63,115 nucleotides of DNA from Lachnospiraceae bacterium (GCA_017478245.1 JAFVDW010000047.1:1-63115), one strand, 5' to 3'. Positions 17,938 to 27,240 are shown, counted from the first letter of the stretch. The notes: generated by a model from the sequence alone, not told the origin. Translations and numbers: made by a program.

Positions 17938-18867
17938 TTACTGCCGCTCAAATACTCTCAATTTTGCACTTTTCGACCGACTGTTTTGTGCAAGCTCCTC
18001 CTCACTTGGCAGAATCGGCTTCTTAGTGATGACTCTCCCCTTCGGTACCTTGCCGCACACGCACACCGGAAACTCCGGCGGGCATGTACATGGATTTTCA
18101 TTCTTTTTAAAAGTATTCTTTACAATTCTGTCCTCCAGCGAATGAAAGGTGATGATACACATTCTCCCTCCCGGATTCAAAATGTCGATCATATCATCTA
18201 ATGCCTCTTTCAGTACCTCCAGTTCCCTATTACATGCAATCCGAAGTGCCTGAAAGGTCTGCTTCGAGGGATGACCGTTCTGTCTCATTTTCGCCGGTAT
18301 CGCTGCCTTAATAATGTCGTTTAACTCAAAAGTAGTCTCAATGGGTTTTTCAGTCCTTGCCCGCACAATGTGCTTCGCTATATTTTTGGCAAACTGATCC
18401 TCCCCGTAATCTCTGATGATGTGATATAACTCTGTCTCTGTATACTCGTTTACGATCCGGGCAGCCGTAAGACTCTGCCTTCTATCCATACGCATATCTA
18501 ACGGTGCATCAAAACGATAAGAAAAACCTCTCTCCTCCGTATCAAATTGATAAGAAGAAACACCCAGATCCAGAACAATTCCGTCCACCTTGTGGACGCC
18601 CCATTCGGCAAGCAGCGCCTTTGCATTACAGTAATTGCTTCTAAGGATAGTGACTTTGTCTCCAAAGGGTGCAAGCCTCTCTCCCGCTGCCGTGATCGCT
18701 GCGTCATCCTGGTCGATTCCATAGAAATGACCGTTCTCAAGCTGTTCGCAGACTTTATAAGCATGTCCTCCACCGCCTAGTGTGCCATCCACATAAATGC
18801 CATCCGGTCTGATATTCAGTTGCTGAATCGTCTCCGTAAGCATTACGGAATAGTGATTGAATTCCAC
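17938..18867 (-). CDS. rsmH: 16S rRNA (cytosine(1402)-N(4))-methyltransferase RsmH
   Basis: The 309-residue protein has the SAM-binding motif '[17 protein letters not shown]' and the MraW signatures '[21 protein letters not shown]' and '[15 protein letters not shown]'. A Cys-rich insert near the end ('[13 protein letters not shown]') is common in clostridial RsmH. It N4-methylates C1402 in the ribosomal P site. The start codon is GTG, with GGGAGAAGAAG close upstream. It lies 21 bases after mraZ and is the second gene of the division cluster. Confidence 0.97.
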   Translation of the reverse strand: MEFNHYSVMLTETIQQLNIRPDGIYVDGTLGGGGHAYKVCEQLENGHFYGIDQDDAAITAAGERLAPFGDKVTILRSNYCNAKALLAEWGVHKVDGIVLDLGVSSYQFDTEERGFSYRFDAPLDMRMDRRQSLTAARIVNEYTETELYHIIRDYGEDQFAKNIAKHIVRARTEKPIETTFELNDIIKAAIPAKMRQNGHPSKQTFQALRIACNRELEVLKEALDDMIDILNPGGRMCIITFHSLEDRIVKNTFKKNENPCTCPPEFPVCVCGKVPKGRVITKKPILPSEEELAQNSRSKSAKLRVFERQ

Positions 18868-18888
18868 GCTTCTTCTCCCGCTTTTCTC

Positions 18889-19323
18889 TTAAATGGTAAA
18901 GCCCAAATCCGCCATTGATGCAGTGATATCGTCCATATCCACATCTTCGTTGATCGAGCCCCATTTCTCCTTGCTCCAGATTTCGATGCGGCTTCCCACA
19001 CCAACCAGCATCACTTCTTTGTCCAATTCCGCAAAGCTTCTCAAGTTGGCAGGTAAAAGGATTCTTCCCTGCTTGTCCAATTCCACACTTGTTGCACCGG
19101 ACAGGAAATACCTCGCAAACTGTCTCGCATCCTTGTTGATCAATGGCAATGTAGTGATCTTCTGTTCAAAAGCATTCCAATCTTCATTGGCGTACACAAA
19201 TAAGCAGCCATCCATCCCCTTGGAAATCACAAATTCCTCTCCCAGAGCCTCTCGGAATTTGGAAGGGATGATCAACCTGCCTTTAGCGTCGATTGTATGA
19301 TTGTACTCGCCCATAAACAACAT
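18889..19323 (-). CDS. mraZ: Transcriptional regulator MraZ
   Basis: The 144-residue protein carries two SpoVT/AbrB-like halves, with 'GEYNHTIDAKGRLIIPSKFRE' in the first and 'SVELDKQGRILLPANLRSFA' in the second. MraZ forms ring-shaped oligomers that bind short direct repeats before the dcw cluster and control it. Exactly such repeats lie upstream here (19384-19420). I start the gene at the ATG at 19323, which gives the usual ~143 residues; GTG codons just upstream are possible. It is the first gene of the cluster. Confidence 0.95.
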   Translation of the reverse strand: MLFMGEYNHTIDAKGRLIIPSKFREALGEEFVISKGMDGCLFVYANEDWNAFEQKITTLPLINKDARQFARYFLSGATSVELDKQGRILLPANLRSFAELDKEVMLVGVGSRIEIWSKEKWGSINEDVDMDDITASMADLGFTI

Positions 19324-19383
19324 ATCAACCACCACCATTCAAAGAGGTCTGCCACGAAAGCAGGATTGTGTCACAGCAATCTA

Positions 19384-19420
19384 CCACTTTATGACACTTC
19401 TCACCACTTTCACCCACTTT
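19384..19420 (-). promoter_or_regulatory. MraZ operator: four AAAGTG(G/T)-like repeats
   Basis: On minus the repeats are AAAGTGG (19414-19420), AAAGTGG (19404-19410), GAAGTGT (19394-19400) and AAAGTGG (19384-19390), each followed by three bases, so the period is exactly 10. This matches the AAAGTG[T/G]-N3 direct repeats reported for MraZ in Mollicutes. They lie just downstream of the mraZ -10, in the 5' leader. Confidence 0.85.
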
Positions 19421-19427
19421 TAATACA

Positions 19428-19456
19428 ATATTAATATAAAACTCCCTCTTTGACAA
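19428..19456 (-). promoter_or_regulatory. Sigma-A type promoter of the mraZ division cluster
   Basis: TTGTCA (19451-19456) and TAATAT (19428-19433) are 17 bases apart on minus. The MraZ repeats begin eight bases past the -10, so bound MraZ would cover the transcription start. It is preceded by a strong terminator that insulates it from upstream reading. Confidence 0.75.
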
Positions 19457-19481
19457 GCAATTTTTTTGCCTCTAAAGACGC

Positions 19482-19519
19482 AAAAAAGGCGTATTTTCCG
19501 TGAAAAATACGCCTTTTTT
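19482..19519. terminator. Bidirectional terminator, 16-bp perfect stem
   Basis: Arms at 19482-19497 and 19504-19519 pair perfectly over 16 bases with a 6-base loop. Each strand has an A run before and a T run after the GC core, so it can work both ways. It separates the mraZ promoter from the 19.5-19.9 kb interval. Confidence 0.85.
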
Positions 19520-19672
19520 ATATTTAACCACAAGATGTTGTGTGGTGGGGAATTATCCCATACCAAATATTCTTTTTTCATTTTCTGAAATTTTTTTCAG
19601 ATTTTTAGATTTTCTGAATAATTTCACGCTTAATACCTTTCTTAAATTAACATTTCTACACTTTTACCAATA

Positions 19673-19801
19673 TTGCTTGAGCTGAGACGGGATGTCAGCA
19701 AGCTCGATTGCAAGGTATCAGCTACTTATGAATTGGCACTGGAAGCATGGGTATCAGCATGGAAAACAGGAAATGGCTGGAACGTAGTGCTGCAACAGTA
19801 A
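19673..19801 (+). pseudogene. Short open remnant in the mraZ-ychF gap
   Basis: The 545-base gap between mraZ and ychF holds a plus-strand frame of 42 codons from a TTG to a TAA (19799-19801). It reads as ordinary protein ('LELRRDVSKLDCKVSATYEL', then 'WKTGNGWNVVLQQ'). There is no ATG and no ribosome site, and the frame upstream closes within about 10 codons. A hairpin follows it, as would follow a gene. The simplest reading is the 3' end of a gene whose front has been lost. The rest of the gap (19520-19672) is A+T-rich and shows nothing else I recognise. Confidence 0.35.
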
Positions 19802-19818
19802 AGACTCGCTTAACGCGC

Positions 19819-19847
19819 AAGAAGATGCCACAGATGGGCATCTTCTT
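19819..19847 (+). terminator. Hairpin after the remnant frame
   Basis: An 11-bp perfect stem (19819-19829 and 19837-19847) with a 7-base loop is followed on plus by ATAGTTTT, a weak T tract. On minus it lies 38 bases past the ychF stop but is followed by GC-rich sequence, so it fits a plus-strand terminator better. Confidence 0.5.
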
Positions 19848-19884
19848 ATAGTTTTGATTGATAGAATCATATCAGGCAGATTTT

Positions 19885-20982
19885 TTACACATTGAATCGA
19901 AACAGAATCACATCTCCATCCTGAACCACATAATCCTTGCCTTCCATTCCCACAAGTCCCTTTTCTCTAGCCGCTGACAGAGAGCCCTGTTCCAACAGAT
20001 CCTTGTAATTTACAACTTCTGCCTTAATAAATCCACGTTCAAAATCTGTGTGAATCTTTCCTGCCGCCTGCGGCGCCTTGGTTCCAATCTTGATGGTCCA
20101 TGCACGGGTCTCATCCTCTCCCGCAGTCAAAAAGCTCATCAACCCAAGCAGCTTATAGCTTGCCGCAATCAATTTATCCAGACCGGACTGCATGATTCCC
20201 AAATCCTCCAGGAACATTGTTTTCTCGTCATCCTCAAGCTCTGCAATCTCCTGCTCGATCTGTGCGCAAATGACAAACACCTCGCTGTCCTCTCCCGCAG
20301 CGAATGCTCGCACCGCTTTCACATGCTCATTAGAGGCACCATCGTCTGCCAAGTCATCCTCTGCCACATTCGCCGCATAGATGACCGGCTTGTAGGTGAG
20401 CAAATTATAGCCCTTCAAAAGAGCAAGCTCATCCTCATCGTCCACTTCCATGCTTTTTGCCATCTTTCCGCCTTCTAAGTGCTCCTTAATGCGGACTAAA
20501 AGCGCCTCTTCCTTAGCCATCGTCTTATCCATACGGGCTGCCTTCGCAACCTTCGCATATCTTCGCTCCAATATTTCCAGATCAGAGAAAATCAACTCCA
20601 GATTGATGGTCTCAATATCGCGCAAGGGATTCACGCTGCCGTCCACATGGACAACATTTGCATCCTCAAAGCAGCGAACCACATGAACAATGGCATCCAC
20701 CTCACGAATATTGCTCAAGAACTGATTGCCCAGTCCCTCACCCTTAGATGCGCCCTTTACCAACCCTGCAATGTCTACGAATTCAATGACCGCAGGGGTT
20801 ACTTTCTTGGACTGATACATATCTCCCAGAAGTTTTAGTCTCTCATCCGGCACCGGTACAATTCCAACATTGGGATCAATGGTACAGAAGGGATAGTTGG
20901 CGGACTCTGCTCCCGCCTTAGTCAATGAATTAAATAATGTACTTTTTCCTACATTGGGCAAACCAACGATTCCTAATTTCAT
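19885..20982 (-). CDS. ychF: Redox-regulated/ribosome-associated ATPase YchF
   Basis: The 365-residue Obg-family protein has the P loop 'GLPNVGKSTLFNSLTKAG', a switch with 'DIAGLVKGASKGEGLG', an NxxE specificity motif in place of NKxD (ATP preference) and a C-terminal TGS domain ending 'QDGDVILFRFNV'. YchF binds ribosomes and hydrolyses ATP; its role is still debated. It starts after AAAGGAGAT, 61 bases downstream of rsgA on the same strand, so it may be the last gene of the priA-rsgA run. The usual followers of rsgA in Firmicutes (rpe, thiN) are not here. Confidence 0.95.
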   Translation of the reverse strand: MKLGIVGLPNVGKSTLFNSLTKAGAESANYPFCTIDPNVGIVPVPDERLKLLGDMYQSKKVTPAVIEFVDIAGLVKGASKGEGLGNQFLSNIREVDAIVHVVRCFEDANVVHVDGSVNPLRDIETINLELIFSDLEILERRYAKVAKAARMDKTMAKEEALLVRIKEHLEGGKMAKSMEVDDEDELALLKGYNLLTYKPVIYAANVAEDDLADDGASNEHVKAVRAFAAGEDSEVFVICAQIEQEIAELEDDEKTMFLEDLGIMQSGLDKLIAASYKLLGLMSFLTAGEDETRAWTIKIGTKAPQAAGKIHTDFERGFIKAEVVNYKDLLEQGSLSAAREKGLVGMEGKDYVVQDGDVILFRFNV

Positions 20983-21043
20983 GATTTTTATATCTCCTTT
21001 GTCTAATATCTATCATTTCTAAATGAACTCTATATCGGAAACG

Positions 21044-21940
21044 TTAATATTTTTTCCTATCTTTTAATTCCTCATAGAGCAGACAATAATTATCGTAGCG
21101 CATTCGGCTTAATTCGCCATCTTCCACTGCCTCCCGTATGCCGCACACCGGCTCCGTGATATGAGAACAGCCACCAAACCTGCAATATTTTTCAAATTCC
21201 GCAAACTCCGGATAATAGCTTGCCAACGCTTCCTTCTCCAGTTCAAACAGTCCAAGTGAGCTGAATCCGGGGGTGTCCAATATGTAGGTATCCTCCCCCA
21301 GCGCAATCAGTTCTGAGTGTCTGGTAGTGTGCCTGCCACGTTCAATCTTTGCGCTGATTTCCCCGGTCTCCATGACTATGTCCGGCTGCAGGCAGTTGAT
21401 GAGAGAGGATTTACCCACTCCGCTTGGACCTGCCACCGTTGTAGTTCTGCCCAAGAGCAGCTCCCGCACCTCATCCACGCTTTTTTTCTCCTTGGCACTG
21501 ATGGATAAAGTGCAGTATCCTGCTTTCCGGTAGATTGCTTCATAATTCGCACGCTCCCCTTTTTCATCAATATCCAATTTATTAAAACAGATGATACACG
21601 GAATATTCTGTTGCTGCATCATGATAAGAAAGCGATCCAGCAGATTAAAATTGGGTTGGGGCTTTACAATGGCAAAAATCACCAATGCCTGATCCACATT
21701 CGCTACCGCAGGGCGTATCAATTCACTGTGTCTGGGAAGAATCTCCCGAATATTGCCTTTCTTCGTTTCTTCATCCAACACATCCAACTCCACATTATCC
21801 CCCACCAGGGGTTTTTTGTGGTCTTTGCGGAATACCCCCTTCGCTTTACATTCATATACTGTCCCTTGACCGTCACCAGGCTTCCCATCCACATACACAT
21901 AGTAGAAGCCTGCAATTCCTCTGATTATCTTCCCCTGCAT
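21044..21940 (-). CDS. rsgA: Ribosome small subunit-dependent GTPase A
   Basis: The 298-residue protein has an N-terminal OB fold, then a circularly permuted GTPase with 'CFNKLDI' (G4) before the P loop 'VAGPSGVGKSSLINCL' (G1) and 'LDTPGFSSLGL' (G3). It ends with a zinc finger ('CRFGGCSHITEPVC'). RsgA (YloQ/CpgA) helps mature the 30S subunit and in Gram-positives affects cell shape and is a PrkC substrate. Its start abuts the prkC stop with no gap, as in the conserved stp-prkC-rsgA module. Confidence 0.95.
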   Translation of the reverse strand: MQGKIIRGIAGFYYVYVDGKPGDGQGTVYECKAKGVFRKDHKKPLVGDNVELDVLDEETKKGNIREILPRHSELIRPAVANVDQALVIFAIVKPQPNFNLLDRFLIMMQQQNIPCIICFNKLDIDEKGERANYEAIYRKAGYCTLSISAKEKKSVDEVRELLLGRTTTVAGPSGVGKSSLINCLQPDIVMETGEISAKIERGRHTTRHSELIALGEDTYILDTPGFSSLGLFELEKEALASYYPEFAEFEKYCRFGGCSHITEPVCGIREAVEDGELSRMRYDNYCLLYEELKDRKKY

Positions 21941-24109
21941 CTACTCCTCCACAAACTCTACTCTTCTGGTGAAGGACTTCTGCTCGGTGGTTCCGGGCGC
22001 CGTAACTGTCTCACCGGTCTCCGGGTCAGTCGTAGTCTCTCCTGCAATCTGTACGGTATAGGTCATGGTAATCGTACCGCCCGACGAAGTCAGTCCATAA
22101 TAATTTGCAGTTTCCGGGAAACTGGATGTCTTCTTTTCCAACAGCACGTCCCCGTTATCTGTTACCAACGAAATGCTTACTTCGCTTCCGCTAACGTAAT
22201 CCGGCGCTTCCTCCAAAGTCGGCGCATCAATATTAATGTTGCATTTATATTTGTTTTTCTGCGGTCCCATGCTCACCTTAATGTCCACGGTAGTCTCCGG
22301 CTCTACATAAGAACCATAAGAATAGCTCTGATAGCAAATGAGCCCTTCAGAGACCTCATCATTATAAACATGACCCACATCGCCAATCTGAAGTCCTTCC
22401 TCCGCTGCTACAATCGTACCATCCGCCTCCGTCAATCCGATCAGATTCGGAACGCGCACCTTCTTTTCCTCTTTTCCCAGGCTGACATTGACGGTAATCA
22501 CACTGCCTTTGGGAGCCATTGTTCCTGCGGACGGAGTCTGTGATACCACAATACCGGCACTGATTGTCTCCGAATAACTCTCTGTCCGATTCACCAGGAA
22601 GCCTAATTCCAAAAGCTGGCTGTTGGCATCCTCGTAATTCTTACCGGAAAGTTCGGGTACTTTGACACCCGATGCTCCCGCACTGACCGTAAGTGTCACT
22701 GCAGTACCCTCAGACACATTTGTCCCTGCCACCACACTGGTGCTCATCACCACACCCTCGTCAATGGTATCGGAATTTTCATACACTACATCCGCATACA
22801 GACCAAGCTCTGCCAGTTTTCTCTGCGCATCATCCACATTGATACCGATTACATCCGGCATATCTACGGTTATGGTGTTATCCTGGTTTGCCTCATCCTG
22901 CTCCTCAGTCTCTTTCACTTCTTCCTGCGAGAGTTCCTCCGAAAGAATATGACCTTGCGAGCCCTCACCATCCTTGTTCATATTTTTAAAGATATTGACC
23001 GCCCCTATAATAATAATTACACAAATTACAATGCCGGCAATCACAGCCAATGCCGTTGTCAAATGCTCCATACGCGGATCATAGTCATAATCTGCCTCAT
23101 CATCCACCATATCAGCATCATCCTCGTACTCTGCTTCCACCTCTGCGCGAAGACGCATGCTGTCGTATTCCTGATAATCTCTCGCGTCCTGATAGGCTGT
23201 GCCGCGCTTTATCTCCGCCATTTCCTCCTCGGAGACTGTACGCGTACCCCCTTCAATATCCGGGTCTGTTTGCACCACAAAATCTTCATCTGGACTGATC
23301 AACGACTGCTTTAAGTCTGCAATCAGCTCCTGCATACTTTGATAGCGTCTGTCCGGTGATTTCTGACAACACTTTAACACAATATCTTCCACGCTGATAG
23401 GTATCTCCGCCACATATTCCCGCGGAGACGGCATTTCTTCCTGAATATGCTTGATAGCTATCGCCACGGTGGTCTCCCCATTGAAAGGCACCCTTCCCGT
23501 CAACATTTCGAACAATGTGACACCAAGAGAATAGATGTCACTTTTCTCGTCACTGTAGCCACCCCTTGCCTGTTCCGGTGAAGTGTAGTGCACAGAACCC
23601 ATAACATTGGAAGTAATGGTATTGCTGGTAGCTGCTTTCGCAATGCCAAAATCTGTCACCTTCACCTTGCCATCTCTGGAAATAATAATATTCTGGGGCT
23701 TGATATCCCTGTGAATAATATGGTTCTTGTGCGCGGCATCAATTCCCATACTCACCTGAATCGCAATGGTAACAGCTTCCTTATAGGACAGCCTGGCTTT
23801 CTTCTCAATATATTTTTTGAGAGTGATTCCCTCCACCAGTTCCATCACAATATAATAAATTCCACTTTCCTCCCCCACATCATATACATTTACAATGTTG
23901 GGGTGCATCAAACCGGCTGCCGCCTGTGCCTCAATGCGAAACTTGGAAACAAAATTCGCATTCTCGCTGAATTCCTGCTTCAACACCTTGACTGCCACAA
24001 AACGATTCAACTTATGGTCCTTCGCTTTATATACATCTGACATACCGCCCGTACCGATTTTCTCCAAAATCTCGTATCGGTCGCCAATCATCATTCCTAT
24101 CTTGATCAT
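21941..24109 (-). CDS. prkC: PASTA-domain serine/threonine protein kinase PrkC
   Basis: The 722-residue protein has an N-terminal kinase domain (~10-275) with 'GTGGMSDVYKAKD', catalytic 'IIHRDIKPQNIII' and 'VTDFGIA'. An acidic juxtamembrane stretch and one membrane helix (~352-375) follow, then three extracellular PASTA repeats (from about residues 422, 490 and 560). A final beta-rich domain of about 100 residues ends the protein. PrkC senses muropeptides or lipid II and phosphorylates wall, division and translation targets; in spore formers it also triggers germination. It follows stp by 28 bases and abuts rsgA. Confidence 0.95.
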   Translation of the reverse strand: MIKIGMMIGDRYEILEKIGTGGMSDVYKAKDHKLNRFVAVKVLKQEFSENANFVSKFRIEAQAAAGLMHPNIVNVYDVGEESGIYYIVMELVEGITLKKYIEKKARLSYKEAVTIAIQVSMGIDAAHKNHIIHRDIKPQNIIISRDGKVKVTDFGIAKAATSNTITSNVMGSVHYTSPEQARGGYSDEKSDIYSLGVTLFEMLTGRVPFNGETTVAIAIKHIQEEMPSPREYVAEIPISVEDIVLKCCQKSPDRRYQSMQELIADLKQSLISPDEDFVVQTDPDIEGGTRTVSEEEMAEIKRGTAYQDARDYQEYDSMRLRAEVEAEYEDDADMVDDEADYDYDPRMEHLTTALAVIAGIVICVIIIIGAVNIFKNMNKDGEGSQGHILSEELSQEEVKETEEQDEANQDNTITVDMPDVIGINVDDAQRKLAELGLYADVVYENSDTIDEGVVMSTSVVAGTNVSEGTAVTLTVSAGASGVKVPELSGKNYEDANSQLLELGFLVNRTESYSETISAGIVVSQTPSAGTMAPKGSVITVNVSLGKEEKKVRVPNLIGLTEADGTIVAAEEGLQIGDVGHVYNDEVSEGLICYQSYSYGSYVEPETTVDIKVSMGPQKNKYKCNINIDAPTLEEAPDYVSGSEVSISLVTDNGDVLLEKKTSSFPETANYYGLTSSGGTITMTYTVQIAGETTTDPETGETVTAPGTTEQKSFTRRVEFVEE

Positions 24110-24137
24110 ACGTTTTCTCCATTCTTAAGCCTATCCC

Positions 24138-24866
24138 TTATGCAAAGGGCTCCACCAATATCACAGAAATGTTGTCCCTTCCGCCATTTCTATTGGCGGC
24201 TTCCACCAATTCCTGTGCCTTTTCCACGATGTCTCGAGCTCCGCTCATAATCATGCGGATCTCCTCGTCCTCCAACATATTTGTCAGGCCATCGGAACAC
24301 ATCAAAACGATGTCCCCTTCTTCCAGTTCCACTGTAAAGAAATCCGGCTCCACAGTCTCACTTACTCCCACTGCTCGAGTAATGATATTTTTATCCGGAT
24401 GATTTCTGGCCTCCTCCCGGCCAATGCCTCCCATGCGAACCATCTCCTCCACCAGAGAGTGATCCTTGGTAATCTGTCTGATAGCCTTATTCACCACATA
24501 CAACCTGCTGTCTCCCACATTGGCAACCTGTAAATATCTTCCCAGAAAAGTTGCAACCACTACGGTGGTTCCCATCCCTTCCAATTCCACATTCTCTGTC
24601 GCCTTTTTATGAATGCGGTTGTTCGCAACACCAATCGCCTTCTCGAATATCCTCATCGGATTCTTCTCAAAGGAGTAGCGAACCTCCTGCACGATGGAAT
24701 CCACCGCCGCCTTGGAAGCATAGTCTCCGGCATTGTGTCCTCCCATCCCATCTGCCACAATGAACAGATTAGGGAGATTACCAATCGGCTGCTCCTGTGT
24801 ATAGACAAAGTCTTGATTTATTTTTCTCTTCCTACCGATATCGGTAATGGAAAACGTCTTAAGCAC
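24138..24866 (-). CDS. stp: PP2C-type serine/threonine phosphatase Stp/PrpC
   Basis: The 242-residue phosphatase has the metal-binding PP2C motifs 'KINQDF', 'VADGMGGHNAGDYAS', 'CSDGLTNML' and 'GGRDNISVILV'. It reverses PrkC phosphorylation in the cytoplasm. I start it at the GTG at 24866, with GGAGG about nine bases before it and directly after the rlmN stop (one base between). A longer frame to 24968 would overlap rlmN by 100 bases and add residues foreign to the family. The operon order rlmN-stp-prkC-rsgA is conserved in Firmicutes. Confidence 0.95.
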   Translation of the reverse strand: MLKTFSITDIGRKRKINQDFVYTQEQPIGNLPNLFIVADGMGGHNAGDYASKAAVDSIVQEVRYSFEKNPMRIFEKAIGVANNRIHKKATENVELEGMGTTVVVATFLGRYLQVANVGDSRLYVVNKAIRQITKDHSLVEEMVRMGGIGREEARNHPDKNIITRAVGVSETVEPDFFTVELEEGDIVLMCSDGLTNMLEDEEIRMIMSGARDIVEKAQELVEAANRNGGRDNISVILVEPFA

Positions 24867-24867
24867 G

Positions 24868-25926
24868 TTACTCTTCCTCCTGCAAGGGGTCTCCTTCGAC
24901 AAATCTGCGCCTAAGCTGTCCGCAGGCGCCATCGATATCTCTCCCCATTTCCCTTCTAATAGTAACATTTATTCCATTTTTTTCAAGCTTATTTTTAAAA
25001 CGCTTAATTCTTGAGGCGTCAGATTGCACATAATTACGCTCTTTAATGGGATTTACCGGAATCAAATTGATATGGCAGCAAAGAGGTCTCGCAAGCCCTG
25101 CTAGCTCCTGTGCGTCCTCATCTGTGTCATTCACGCCACCTACCAGACTATACTCGAACGTAATCCGCCTGCCCGTCTGCGAAAAATAATAGTCGCAGAC
25201 CTCCATCAGCTCCCGAATAGAATAACGGTTTGCAATAGGCATCAGCCTCTTTCTCTTCTCATCCGTAGTAGCATGCAGCGAAAGTGCCAATGTAATCTGC
25301 AAATGCTCCTCTGCAAGCTGCCGCATTCTGGGCACAATGCCACAGGTGGAAACCGTCAGATTCCTCTGGCTGATATGCAATCCGTTTTCGTCCGTCAAAA
25401 GCTTTATAAACCGGAGTAAATGCTCATAATTGTCCATGGGCTCTCCCGTTCCCATCACCACCACATTGGACACTCGCTCTCCTGTCAGTCTTGTAATCTC
25501 ATAAATCTGTTCCAACATCTCCGAAGGCGTAAGATTACGTTCCAACCCGTCCAGGGTAGAAGCGCAGAAGCTACATCCCATACGACATCCTACCTGTGAA
25601 GAAATACATACACTATTTCCATGCTTATAGCGCATCCAGACACTCTCCACCACGTTACCGTCCTCCAGCGCGAACAAGAACTTACGCGTACCGTCTATCG
25701 CCGACTCCTGCACTCTCACAGTTCGCAATGTGGTGTAGCTGTACCACTGTCTGCATTTCTCCCGAAAGTTTTTGGACAGATTGGTCATATCGTCAAAGCT
25801 CTCAGCCAATTTAACGTGCATCCACTCATACATCTGTTTCGCACGAAACGCTTTCTCTCCTTTTGTATTCAGTTTTTTTTTGAGTTCCTCCAACGTAAGG
25901 GATTTGATGTCTATCTTTTGTTCCAT
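24868..25926 (-). CDS. rlmN: Dual-specificity RNA methyltransferase RlmN
   Basis: The 352-residue radical SAM enzyme carries 'CRMGCSFCAST' (CxxxCxxC cluster site) and 'VVMGTGEPMDNYEH'. The C-terminal 'DIDGACGQLRRRF' holds the second catalytic Cys that forms the methyl-transfer intermediate. It methylates C2 of A2503 in 23S rRNA and A37 of some tRNAs. It follows rsmB with 3 bases between and leads directly into stp. The conserved motifs argue against it being the Cfr resistance paralogue, which is usually mobile. Confidence 0.96.
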   Translation of the reverse strand: MEQKIDIKSLTLEELKKKLNTKGEKAFRAKQMYEWMHVKLAESFDDMTNLSKNFREKCRQWYSYTTLRTVRVQESAIDGTRKFLFALEDGNVVESVWMRYKHGNSVCISSQVGCRMGCSFCASTLDGLERNLTPSEMLEQIYEITRLTGERVSNVVVMGTGEPMDNYEHLLRFIKLLTDENGLHISQRNLTVSTCGIVPRMRQLAEEHLQITLALSLHATTDEKRKRLMPIANRYSIRELMEVCDYYFSQTGRRITFEYSLVGGVNDTDEDAQELAGLARPLCCHINLIPVNPIKERNYVQSDASRIKRFKNKLEKNGINVTIRREMGRDIDGACGQLRRRFVEGDPLQEEE

Positions 25927-25929
25927 ACC

Positions 25930-27225
25930 CTATTCCTTCCGCCGCAATCTGGCGAAAAAGAATCCATCCGCCTCCATTTCACCAGGAAAAATCTGCCTGT
26001 GCATTTCCTCCTCAAAAGGAAAATGCTCCACAATCCACTCTGCCATTCGCTCGTTTTCCGCAGGATTTACCGTACAGGTACTGTACAAAAGCACTCCGCC
26101 CGGCTTCACATACTGCCAACTATGCTCCACAATCTCTTGCTGTAATGCCACAATGCTCTTAAGACTCTCTGGACTTACCCGATATTTGATATCCCTCTTT
26201 TTGCCCATGACTCCCAACCCAGAGCAAGGCACATCCATCAACAATACATCCGCCTTCTCTATATACTCTGCGTCAGTCTGTGTGGCATCGAACACCTGCA
26301 CCTCTATATTTGAAAGCCCCATACGCTCCAGATTTTCTGTAATTATCGCAGTCTTTTTCTCTGACACATCTCGTGCAAGCACATATTTTGCCCGTTCCGC
26401 CGCAAGCATAGCTTTCCCTCCGGGTGCCGCACAGATATCCATCACAAAATCCCCTGCTTGAATCCCTGCCGCCTCCACTGCCAATGCAGAGCTTATATCC
26501 TGCACCACAAAGTTACCCTCAGCATATCCCGGCAGCCTTTGAAGCCCTTCCGCATTCTCCAACCAATATATATAGGGTAGCTGTTCACTTTGTCGAACCT
26601 CTGCCCCTGCCTTACGCAGCTTCTCTGCCAGGCTTTCTCTCTGTTCCTCATTCCATGTGGTTGGGAAACGCAAAGAGACCGGATGAATTTGCAAAAGCCC
26701 CTCCAACATTCTTTCCACAAGTTCCCTATCGTATTCCCCAAGCCACAGCTCCACCAACCATTCCGGCATGGAGTATTTGACGCTCAGATAGCCTGTGAAA
26801 TCCTGTTGTTCATCCGGCAGCGGCAGCTCCTTCTTGTGCTTCGCAATATTGCGTAAAATCCCATTCACAAACCCTTTCAGATTGTGAAATTTTCTCTTTC
26901 CAGCCAGCTTACAAGCCTCATTGCATACCGCGCTGTCCGGCACGCCATCCAAAAAAAGAATCTGATAAACACTCATCCGCAGCAAATTACGGATGAACGG
27001 TTTCATTTTATGCACAGGAACAGAAGAAAAAGAATTCAAATAATAATCCAGCTCTATGCGGCGTTCAATGGTACCTTCCGTCACTCTCTTGATAAAAGCC
27101 TTCTCTCTTCCATCCAGATAATCATATTTATCCAAAACATCCTTCATCAGCTTGTGTGAAAGGATATCCTCCTTCTCAAGCACAAGTAAACTATCCAGCA
27201 CGATTTCTCTGGTATTCTCTGCCAT
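25930..27225 (-). CDS. rsmB: 16S rRNA (cytosine(967)-C(5))-methyltransferase RsmB
   Basis: The ~431-residue protein fuses an N-terminal NusB-like RNA-binding domain (~1-140) to a SAM methyltransferase with 'DICAAPGGKAMLAAE', the catalytic 'LMDVPCSGLGVMGK' Cys and 'LLYSTCTVNPAENE'. It makes m5C967 in 16S rRNA. I start it at the ATG at 27225, about five bases after GAGGAA; a second ATG four codons earlier has poorer spacing. It lies between the yugP-type peptidase and rlmN with very short gaps. Confidence 0.95.
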   Translation of the reverse strand: MAENTREIVLDSLLVLEKEDILSHKLMKDVLDKYDYLDGREKAFIKRVTEGTIERRIELDYYLNSFSSVPVHKMKPFIRNLLRMSVYQILFLDGVPDSAVCNEACKLAGKRKFHNLKGFVNGILRNIAKHKKELPLPDEQQDFTGYLSVKYSMPEWLVELWLGEYDRELVERMLEGLLQIHPVSLRFPTTWNEEQRESLAEKLRKAGAEVRQSEQLPYIYWLENAEGLQRLPGYAEGNFVVQDISSALAVEAAGIQAGDFVMDICAAPGGKAMLAAERAKYVLARDVSEKKTAIITENLERMGLSNIEVQVFDATQTDAEYIEKADVLLMDVPCSGLGVMGKKRDIKYRVSPESLKSIVALQQEIVEHSWQYVKPGGVLLYSTCTVNPAENERMAEWIVEHFPFEEEMHRQIFPGEMEADGFFFARLRRKE

Positions 27226-27240
27226 GCTATTCCTCATTTC

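Noticed and set aside
21611-22543. Open frame of 310 codons on plus across rsgA and prkC
   Set aside because: It is antisense to two well-supported genes and shows no recognisable protein pattern or ribosome site.
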